Below, piece after piece: positions 1-9,551 of a stretch of DNA of 64,000 nucleotides; the first letter of the stretch is position 1, and each line of letters opens with the position of its first letter. The position numbers and the translations under genes are program-made. Origin of the DNA: Lathyrus oleraceus (Eukaryota > Streptophyta > Magnoliopsida > Fabales > Fabaceae); contig NC_066579.1 of the NCBI RefSeq assembly GCF_024323335.1, positions 251,713,575-251,777,574 on the forward strand. Direction: 5' to 3'. The notes below the pieces were generated by a model that did not search any database, was not told the DNA's origin, and saw only the letters and a program-made list of their open reading frames with translations.

Positions 1-1070
1 ATAACCAAAGGTGTAGGTCTCGGATACTCGTAAGGCATGAGATACTCAGAAGCTCTTTTCTTGACCCAAGCAGTGTAAGGCTCCAAAGCGACACAATTCT
101 TAGGACCTAGCTCCTTCCTTCCTTTCCTATGAATCTTGCGCCAAGCGCGGATCATCCTATTCTTTAAGCCTTGGGGATCTTTACCCTCCTGAAAGAACAC
201 ACCCTCTAACAGAATGTTATTGGGTTTATCCTTTAGGGGGAATCCAAGCTGTCGACGTGCAAAAACGAGGTTGTAGTTAATCTGCACACCGTCATACACA
301 CGGTTGTACCAAGAGATATCATCATTAGGGAGAGACATAAGTCTCGTGGACCACCGTAGACATCCCTTGTTCTCCTTGAAGGCGACCGTCTGCGGTAAGT
401 GAGAAATAAACCACTTATACAACAGAGGCAAACAACACACAATGGCACCACCACCCTTTGCATTCCTCATATGCAAAAAAAAATAAGTGTCACCCAACAG
501 AGTCGGAACGGGATTAAGAGTAGAGAAAATCCTAATAGCGTTCACATCCACAAACTTGTCGATGTTGGGGAATAACACTAACCCATAGATGAGAATTACA
601 AATATGGCCTCAAAGGCGTCCTCACTCATGGCCTTCCCATACATAGTAGCTTGAGCGATGAGGAACTCCGAAGGAAGACCTTGAATTCCACCTTTGGTAG
701 TCATATGAGCACCAACCAGAGATTCATCTATATGCAACATATCGGCTATCTCTCGAGAAGTAGGAATATTCTCCAAGCCACTGAACGACAACTGATCTAG
801 AATAGGTATACCCACAAGATAGGCATACTCCTCAAGCGTGGGCAAAAGCTGAAAATCCGAAAATGTGAAGCAACGATACAAAGGATCATAAAACTCCACC
901 AATACGCTCATCAATCCTTCATCCATCTGAGTAGTCAAAAGAGGAAGAAGCTTCCCAAAACGAGCTTTGAAACCCAAAGGATCTAATACATAGGATGTCA
1001 AATTCCTTAGTTCTTTTAAATCGGATTGTCTGAAACTGTACTTCTTTGTATTCCTTCTTTGTCTTTCCAT
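1..1070 (-). CDS. Ogre-like ORF1 protein of element B (3' end outside window)
   Basis: Starting at the ATG at 1070-1068, the minus strand stays open for about 356 codons to the window edge. The product closely resembles ORF1 of element A (19110-20558) from the first residues (MERQRRNTKKY against MEKPKRHTKKY). Shared blocks include TLEEYA, LFPNIDKFVDVNAIRIF, NPVPTLLGD and YKWFISHLPQ. Compared with A it lacks 19 codons (57 nt, in frame) near 280-290, just before FARRQLGF. The family is an extra protein encoded upstream of gag in Ogre elements; its function is unknown (I believe legume annotations call it DUF7745, from memory). It belongs to an element whose leader was split by insertion of A. 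No stop or frameshift is visible in the part present, so it may be intact apart from the deletion. Confidence 0.8.
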   Translation of the reverse strand, partial: MERQRRNTKKYSFRQSDLKELRNLTSYVLDPLGFKARFGKLLPLLTTQMDEGLMSVLVEFYDPLYRCFTFSDFQLLPTLEEYAYLVGIPILDQLSFSGLENIPTSREIADMLHIDESLVGAHMTTKGGIQGLPSEFLIAQATMYGKAMSEDAFEAIFVILIYGLVLFPNIDKFVDVNAIRIFSTLNPVPTLLGDTYFFLHMRNAKGGGAIVCCLPLLYKWFISHLPQTVAFKENKGCLRWSTRLMSLPNDDISWYNRVYDGVQINYNLVFARRQLGFPLKDKPNNILLEGVFFQEGKDPQGLKNRMIRAWRKIHRKGRKELGPKNCVALEPYTAWVKKRASEYLMPYEYPRPTPLV

Positions 1071-1769
1071 GTCTGAAAATTTGCAAATAGACCTCTTAAG
1101 TTCCTTGAAAACTTCTTATTATTTTGATCATATGGATGCAAATGGGTGCATGAATGCATAGATGCAACAACCATACTCAAGGATCAAGCAAAGCACACCA
1201 AACAAAGGTCATGGGATGGATCACATTATCCTTAATATCAATCATCCATTTTGGTGGATTATGGTTTACACCTTATCAACACCCAAGTTCCATTGATATT
1301 AAGGATACATGGACGGATCAACCACGAATCAAGGGTTTTTTGCTAGTCACGAGCATGGAGTCTCAGTTAAGAACCACCCAAAGGGAGTGTACTAGGGTTT
1401 AACCTGCCAAACATGTTCTACAAGAGGTTCCCATAGTCATCATCCCATCTTTCGGATATTATCGAAGAAACGACTAATCGTATTCCAAAAAATTCTCAAG
1501 AGAGACTCTTATGAGTGTAGTATCGCGTAACAATCGTATCAAATCTTACACTTGAACGACTTTCGCACTACATCCTAAGAATAGGCCAAGATGGGCTTGG
1601 TAAACTAAGGTCCTTGGATTCTAAGGTCTATATTGGAAAGAGTAATGTCTAACCACAACTACTTGTGTGACATTATTGATCGCAATATGACCTCCACCAA
1701 GTGAATGGGCTTGCAAGTCAACTTGCTAAGGAATAACTCCACACAAGTCAACAAGACTATGCCATTCTC
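1071..1769 (-). other. 5' leader of element B, left piece
   Basis: Untranslated leader between the PBS side and ORF1 of element B. It aligns with the leader of element A (20559-21578), for example the blocks with TTCTACAAGAGGTTCCCATA at 1413-1433 and GCCATTCTCCTATC ending at 1774. It holds a 16-bp perfect inverted repeat (1227-1242 and 1292-1307). The rest of the leader lies at 26936-27135, on the other side of element A. No coding region is seen. Confidence 0.8.
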
Positions 1770-1774
1770 CTATC
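1770..1774. repeat. Target-site duplication of element A, left copy (CTATC)
   Basis: CTATC directly precedes the terminal TG of the left LTR of element A and recurs at 26931-26935 directly after the terminal CA of the right LTR. The uninterrupted sequence can be read in the homologous leader of A itself near 21355 (ATTCTCCTATCCTAAAG), which shows the site once. A 5-bp duplication is the usual size for Ty3/gypsy integrases. Confidence 0.93.
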
Positions 1775-2808
1775 TGTAGTGGTGTATTCGTCACTTTATG
1801 ATTTATTGACTAAATCAAAAGCAAAGCATATAAAGAAATCGAGTCGCCACCGCACTTTTATTTATCCAAAGGAATGGCTAAAAAGTGAACAAAAGCCTAA
1901 GAAGTTTTACACATAGAAAACTAATGAAAGATCAGAGAATCTGGGTAAGGGGTTAATTATGCAATGGGAAGGTGTTAGGCACCCAAAACGTCCTAGGTAC
2001 TCCTAGGGAGCCCTTTTCACACTTGTTGTATAAAAAAAAAGTTTATTTGTTTATGACATATTGTACAAACAATGATGGAAGGGATGAGAAAAGAATATAC
2101 AATTTTTATTGTTTTTGTGTTTGAACGGATGAACCCGTTGCCTACGTACCTCTCCATGGAAGGTAAGGATCAAAACACCGTAGTTCGGCTAAAAGATTTC
2201 CAAAATATGAGTGGGTTCATTTTAAAACAAAAGCCCTAAGGTCTTTCGTTATCCACGGGAGAAAACTCAACCTTATACAAACAACAAGTCCACCATGTGA
2301 GAACAACTTTAACTCGCTAGTGCGGGGTTAACCCTATAATAAGCAAGGAAGTATTACAATTCAATCACTAAGGACAAGAAGGTGAGATTAACATCAACCA
2401 ACTAGGATAAATCAAACCTATGGCTAATGTATGAAAACTTATCAAGAATGGACAAAGCCACAAAACAATTGAATGAGTGAGATTAACCAATTAGGATTTA
2501 TTCACAAAAGATGGTCAAAGTATGATTAGAATTCAATTCAAAGAAGTATTATGAAATGGAGTTTGAAAAATCAAAGGCCTAAAGCCTAGGTTTCTAATTT
2601 GAAAAGAGATGACAATGTTTGCACAATATTTGTCAAGGTTTTTGAATTAACATGTGAAAAGGGAGTTTTGAAAACACACACAAAAAATGGAAGGGTGAGG
2701 AAGTAAAACTTCTTAGATGTTCACCTCTTGAAATCATATGGAAGATGATTCAAGTGTGTCCTTTGGAATGAGGCAACAATGCAAGTAAGTAAATGAACAA
2801 AGAAAGGT

Positions 2809-3060
2809 GATACCGGATGCCAATCAATGGACTTATACCAATCTCACAAACAAACATGGATACCGGATACCAATCAATGGATTTACACCAATCTCCTAAA
2901 ACAACACAATGATACCGGATGCCAATCAATGGACTTATACCAATCTCACAAACAAACATGGATACCGGATACCAATCAATGGATTTACACCAATCTCCTA
3001 AAACCAAACAATGATACCATATGCCAATCAATGGACTTACACTAGTCTCACACCATATCA
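2809..3060. repeat. LTR-internal tandem repeat, about 51-bp units (A, 3' LTR)
   Basis: Five head-to-tail units begin GATACCGGAT or GATACCATAT, each containing CCAATCAATGGA and CCAATCTC. Two alternating versions (CTCACAAACAAACATG and CTCCTAAAACA endings) suggest a dimeric higher-order unit of about 100 bp. The same block is in the other LTR of A (22612-22863) and, with one more unit, in element H (56224-56515). Confidence 0.9.
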
Positions 3061-5998
3061 TTGGAACAACTGCCAAGTAATGGACTTATGCTTGTCTCCT
3101 CCATGGACAAAGCAAAAATGCTATAAAGCAAAGCTTATGAAATGATATATCAATGATGATGATAAATGCACTAAGGCACACTCAAGCAGATATGCACAGA
3201 TGAATCAAGTAACAAACATACAAGTCAATTAGCACACACTATATACAAGCAATCAGGCTCAAGCAAGGTTAGACTTTACAGTCAACTGGAATAGGGTAAG
3301 TGGTGCTCTTAACCTTAACATTGAGAGTGAAGGTGAAGCAGATGAAATGGAGATGAGGGGTGTGCCTCATAGCTTCTATCCCTGGTCAGGGAGAGCATTG
3401 AATAATAGAATGTGTGGGAGTTCAGAAAGTTGGAACTCTTCTCCACAAGAGAATGACTCTATAGATCTTGGGTTAATATCTACAATGCATCAACATGTAA
3501 TGTGAGCAAAGGGATGACACACTGAATAGTAGGAGATGGACTACACATCTCTTTTATCTACCAATTGCCTCATATGAGGGCTTTTCCTGCTTGGCACAAA
3601 GAGTAAACAATCACAAGCATTGCCTCTTAAGGAGGACTTCAGACAGGTGCCTGACCATATAACAGGCCAGGTCTTCCAGACTACATGAAGAAGAGAGGTT
3701 ATACCTAAGTGGTTAAGCAACCAAGCAAAAGCATGTTCAAAAGTGAACTTAAGCAACTAATGTACCTGTGGAAACATCAAACAAATCAGTACATAGTACA
3801 GACAAACAACCAACGGTTAATGCAACAGATAACCAATATACACAATGTGTAATCCAAAAGTCAAACTCAAAAGAGTCAACATCAACCTACAAAACACACA
3901 TTAGTAGTCAAAAGCAAATATCAAATGCTCTCAAGATGAGGCATCATCAATTGTGTAACTTGAATGTGTAACCTGAAACAAAGCTTCAAACATGAGAGGC
4001 AAACCACTAGGTCAAAGCCTAGGGTCAAAGATGGAGAAAAAATTTAAAACAGAAGCTGAAAATTAACATGAATCAACTTCAATCAAAGCTTGAAACAATC
4101 CGAAAGGTCTCACATCAATATCATACACCAAGTCCATTTCATGAACCAAAGAAGGCAAGGTATGCAAGTTTGGACCACATTGTGACATCAGAATGAACAA
4201 ATGCACATAAATTCTAAAATGATTCAATTAATCTCAACAAAAATCATGGCTAAACAGAACATACAACATGATCAACACACCAAAAATTAGAGAAATTGGA
4301 CATGGTTAAGCATGGTAAAGAAATTCCTCAAGTCAAGGCAATCAAAACAAGCTCAAATAGGACATAACTTGGCACATCAACTTAGCACAAGCCTAAAACA
4401 GAAATGAAACAAGGTAAAATCCTCAAACCAAAGCCACAACAAACTTCAATATGTCTAGAAACTTGTGCAAAATTTCACATCCATATGATAAAGCACAAGC
4501 ATTTCATAAGTCAATGAAATTCAAGACTATTCAAAAGTGCATAAATGATCATACAGCAAGAAAAATCTCAAACAAATCAGAAATGGATCCAAATATTCCA
4601 CAAGAAATCATGATCAATCACAACATCCATAGGAAGCGTCATACAAAAAATCACAGCATTTGGATGTCATTTGGCATGGAAAATTAATTAATCAAGTTGG
4701 ACAAGCAAAGGTGTGACACACATTGTCACACCTACATTCACAAGATCATAACTCAGCAACCACAAATGATAAAAATGCAAACTCAACACCAACATGTCCA
4801 GCATGAAGTCTAGTTTAAGCATGTCAAATTTCAAAAGCATTGGATAAAAACTCAGCATTTCACAAAAGATATGGCAAGCAAGGTACAAAATATGATACAT
4901 GTTAACATTCTCTAGCACCAATTTAATTTCAACCATGCACAATTTGAGTAAAAATAACCAAAACATTCTAGACAGAAAATGGGACCTAACACAAAAATCC
5001 TCATATTTTTTGGATGTATTTTCAATTTAATACGGATTTTATAAGGTGATGAAAAATTAAAAAAAAGGCATGAAACATGGCATGTGAAGCAATGGAGGGA
5101 AAAGGAAATAAATGTGGAGCAATTTGAAATAATGATGGAGCCAGGAATCGAAGCCAGGCAATATTTGAAATGGATGGCGCGCTAGCTTAAAACGACATCG
5201 TTTGGCATAACCCTAGACGCATGTGCATGCATGCAAAGCGGAATCCGCATGAAACAATGAAGAACTGGCAGGTAAATTCGCAGCAAACGGTATGAAGGTT
5301 GTGGTAAAATCCGCAGGAAAAACGCAGCAAGTTATGAACACGATGAAGATCTTCAAGATCTTCATCTCCAGATTTCCAGAAATTTTCAAAGTCTCCAGAA
5401 ATTAACATTGAGCATATCATTGTGTTCATCAATCAACATACAACATGAATCAACAAATATTTCATCCAAAGATCAACAAACACGCATGGATCGAATAGAA
5501 AAAGAATCATCAACCAAACTTTGAACAACCATATCTCACTCAAATATGCACGGATTCACACGATTCAAAGCCTAAACTGACCAGCATTCAAAGATCTATC
5601 ATATTAGCATAATAATTTTAAGAAAATAAGAGGTCGAATTGGAACCTCTTGTGGAAGCAGAACTGGATTCAGCTGGATTCGAGCCTTTGCAATGATCAAA
5701 ACCTCCTCTACAATGCTTGTGAAGGTGAATGGGAGGAGAATTGTAGCTCAGTTATGCACGATTCCACAGAATTGTTGATTTGCCATTGTTGCTTCCAAGC
5801 TTCAAACACTCCACTGCTGCACGATTCCTGCTGATTTTATGGAGGATCCTGCTCAATATTAACTCAATAACCAGAATCAAACAAGAAAATGGATTGGCAA
5901 ATGATAAAATTGGAAGAAAATTTGAGAGAGAAATTTTGTGTTTCTAGATCTAGATCTGAAAAAATGAAGTGTTCTTCACCAATTCTGTTAGGTTTTTG

Positions 5999-6006
5999 CT
6001 TAAATA
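5999..6006 (-). promoter_or_regulatory. TATA-like box in 3' LTR of A
   Basis: TATTTAAG on the minus strand, about 1.1 kb from the U3 end. The matching box in the 5' LTR is at 25802-25809 and would drive the element; this copy would fire leftward into flanking sequence. Confidence 0.5.
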
Positions 6007-7137
6007 CTCCCTCCTAATCATGTTTAGATTAAGCTCTAATCAAATGCTAAGTGGATTAGGGAAATGGAGGTGTTTGGACAAAATGGGATTTCCACCCTTG
6101 TGCATGAAAATGGTGCATGAACAGTACACGAATGCAAGCTATTTTCACTCAAAATGAATTTTTAAAATCAATTGAAATGGCAAAATATTCAAATGATTTA
6201 CCAAATTTAAATTGTGAAATTTCCCTCCAAAAAATCAAGATTTTGCAAATGATCATGTGATGATGATTGATGCAATGCAAGGCAAGATTATGAAATTATA
6301 GGTCATGACAAGAATTTAGCAAAAAGAGCCATGCAATTTGGAGCTTTGGTTTGAAAGTTATGCACTTTTGAATCTCCATGTACACCTTGCCATGTTTTGA
6401 TCATAATTCCTTAACCACACATGAGAAATTGATGATCTTGGACTTTTTGGAAATGGGAGAGAAAGATCTACAACTTTCATGTTCAACAAAATTTCATTTG
6501 AAGATTTCTTGATGATGTAATCTTGAGGAGAAAACCTTTCCATTTTTGGCAATTTTGAATTATAGGTCACTTTCTATTTTTGGAAAGTTTTGACCTGGCT
6601 TTATTTTCTTCATTGTTGATGTTTGAAATGTCAAATGAGACTTGTTTGAACATGAATGAAGTATTTCCCATCACTTCCCACCTCCAAATCCAACAGTTGA
6701 CTGGGCAGTTGACTGGCTAGGGTTTCAGTTGACTGAAGAATGCCTTGATGAGATTCAAGCCTCTACCACTTGAGATTCTGATTCAAAATGACATCATAGC
6801 TCATGTAAGCTCTTATGAATGATTATGGTGCCCAAATTCTCAAGAATGGCCACCATCTATTGCTCAATGAATGCTTTTGACTACTTTTGACTGCTTTGAC
6901 CTAAGATTGCTTCATCTGCAAGGCAAAGGTTAGATGACATATTTTTGTACTTTTGGTTAGTGATAAAAAGAAAAGCAATGATATACAAAATGCTAAACAT
7001 GCTTGGTGATCAAGAAATCACTCTCAAAAGCTGACCCACCCACAGGGAAGGAAGCAAGGTGCACAATGATCCTTGAGGCAATGAATGATATGATATGATG
7101 CCATGAGGGATCTTAGGGACAAAATTGGGGTCTTACA

Positions 7138-7153
7138 GATGCCCCTATTTAAG
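7138..7153 (-). other. Polypurine tract of element A
   Basis: Next to the 3' LTR the minus strand reads TTAAATAGGGGCATC, a purine-rich stretch in the position from which plus-strand DNA synthesis starts. The same sequence follows the LTR of element H at 60281. Confidence 0.75.
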
Positions 7154-7946
7154 GTCATTCTAGCCGGAGAAGTGAAGTTTAGAAATCTTCATCTCGACGC
7201 GGTAGAATGGGCTTAAATAACAGTAATGAGACAAATTTTGGTCCCTAAGAGACCTCATGATGCAAATGTATGCATGCAAAAGAAACAAACTCTGTGGGGA
7301 ATATGGGTCCACAAAGAAAAGACGATCCATCGGAGTAATGCACTCACCAGGAACAGAGACTCTAACAAGACTCTCATGGGGATAAAAAAGAAAAAAGAAA
7401 AAGGAATGCGTGAGCAGAGCACGACTCTGAATTAGGGTAAAACTGACACGGTGTGAATAAGACACGACTGAACTAGAGACCTCACTGGGAAGTGAAGGAC
7501 TCAAACAAGGGAAAGGAGAATCCCAAAGGAAGACACATCCATTGGAAAGACACAAGCTGACTTAAACTATCCACGAAGGATACTTCGGATGAAAATCCGG
7601 ACTCGGACCAAGGAACGATTTACAAAGAACCTCCCTGCCAGGGAAAAATTGCATATATTGGGGAAAACACCAATACAGCAAGAGGGCAAAAATCACCACA
7701 GAAAACCACACTGGAGAAGTGTCTAACAAAGAGACTCTCCTGGGGGAAGCAACAAACAATGAGGTGTTACCGGTATAAGGGTAACAAACTCAGGAAGAAT
7801 GAATATCTAAGACCGGTATAAGGGTGAGAGATATCAATCAACCAAACATCTGAGAAAGACCTAAAAAAGGTACATCAACTCAGGAAAATCTGACTCCACA
7901 GGGGACCAAAGTCATAATAGGGAGCAAAAAGGAAGGAACACCAGGG

Positions 7947-9551
7947 ATACCGGTTACTGGGTATATAATAGGTGATCGACCGAAGCGTGAATTGGTATAT
8001 ATGCCAAAACACTCATCATCCGAAAGGAGGGCTTGAAAAAGCAAATCGACTTACAGGATGGACATTCAAATCCGCAACGGGAAAACGAATCTTACTCAGC
8101 TGGGAAAAACAAACCCAAAGAGTGCATGAGATATAATATCCATTACCGTCAGAACGTGGATATTGTACTCGCATGAGAGATATTATCTATTACCGTCAGA
8201 ACGTAGATAATATACTCGCATGGAAGGAAACACCAGGGATACCGGTTACTGGGTATATAATAGGTGACCTACCGAAAACGTGAATTGGTATATATGCCAA
8301 GACACTCATCATCCAAAACACAAACTTGTTAAAGGATGGATATTCGATTCTACAAAGAATACGAATCTTACTCAACTGGGGAAAATCAACAAAGGATTTC
8401 AACCAAAGAGCGAAAGAGGTATATTATTCATTACTGTCAGAACGTGAATAATACACTCGAAAAGGAAGAGACACCAGAGATACCGGTTACTGGGTATATA
8501 ATAGGTGGTCAACCAAAAAGAGAGACAATCGATACCAACAACAACAGGGTAAACGAAAGACCACTCACAGGGGATAAATTGCAAGCATCCGGCAATTATC
8601 CAGGAAAACAACAAATATTCGATTCCACAAAGGAAAAACGAATCTTACTCGACTGGGGAAACACAACAGGCTTCGACTGAAGAGTGCATGAGATATATTA
8701 TCCATAACCGGTTACTGGGTTAACAAAGGATAAATCGACCGAAAAGAAAGGCATCGGCATACCACAACTAGGTATATAATGATGACCAATCAAAGGGAGC
8801 AAAAATCATTACCAAGCAAATGGGTAAATGAAAGAAGACTCACTGGGGATGAATTGCATAAACAACAACTATCCGCAAGGACTTGCTGGCGACTTCAAAG
8901 GGGATAACATTTCAAGCATACGACAATGATCCAGAAGACTGCTGGGGATACAATTGCTAGCAACCGGCAATTGTCCAGAAGCAAGGGAGGAATATCAACA
9001 TCGAATCTTGAATGAAGATAACCACAAAGAGTAACCACCATCGGTTAGGATGAACACTAAGGTTAACTCTGCAAAGGGGAGAAATTAGGGTTTACAACTA
9101 CCGAATACGGGGTAGAAAACCAAAACTCTGGTTGGGGATAAAATTGCTAGCATCCGACAATTATCCACAAGAAAGCACAGACTCCGTCGGGGAATGAAAC
9201 CACAACAACATAGGATTTACAACTACCGAATACTGGGTAGAAGACCACAAAATCCACCATCAACCAGAACGAACCACAAAGGTTACCTCTGCTAGGGGAA
9301 AAGAGATAGGACTTACAACTACCGAATACGGGGTAGTAGCCAACAACTCCGATGAGGATAAAAAGATAGGGTTTACATATACCGAATACGGGGCAGAAAA
9401 CCAAATCGACTCTTACTGAGGAATAAAAGGTATATAACCACAAATTCCACCAAGAAGAGGGAACATAGGACTTACAACTACCGGTATGAGGGTAGAGGCC
9501 CAAAAAGATTCCGCTGGGGATAAAAAGAATTATTGCCGGTTACTGGGCAAT
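7947..9551. repeat. Dispersed hairpins with a constant 8-nt loop (GGTTACTG/GAATACKG type)
   Basis: Representative hairpins, stem/loop/stem: ATACC-GGTTACTG-GGTAT (7947-7964), TAACC-GGTTACTG-GGTTA (8705-8722), CTACC-GAATACGG-GGTAG (9098-9115), CTACC-GAATACTG-GGTAG (9223-9240) and ATTGCC-GGTTACTG-GGCAAT (9532-9551). The loop stays nearly constant while both arms change together. Related copies sit in elements D (32101-32119, 32328-32349) and H. Confidence 0.8.
8132..8453. repeat. Three hairpins with constant core TTACCGTCAGAACG and covarying stems
   Basis: Copies at 8132-8167, 8180-8213 and 8422-8453. Arms next to the core are AATATCCA/TGGATATT, TATTATCTA/TAGATAATA and TATTATTCA/TGAATAATA, so at least three pairs change on both sides at once. 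Within the core, CGT and ACG can pair around CAGA, leaving TTAC as a bulge. Matching copies in element H are near 61283, 61325 and 61600. Confidence 0.8.

Larger units (their letters stand above)
1775..7137 (-). repeat. 3' LTR of element A
   Basis: Bounded by TGTAGTGG on the left and GGTCTTACA on the right as read on the plus strand; in element direction it runs TGTAAGACCCC to CACTACA. It matches 21579-26930 over its whole length, offset 19,804 near the left end. It contains a tandem block of about 51-bp units (2809-3060), a TATA-like box (5999-6006) and no credible gene. Short open frames here are made of the tandem units or of low-complexity sequence. Confidence 0.95.

Noticed and set aside
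2750..3076. 108-codon frame seen in both LTRs of A and, as 111 codons, in H (56166-56501)
   Set aside because: Conserved only because it is built from the tandem LTR units; no domain and no independent start signal.
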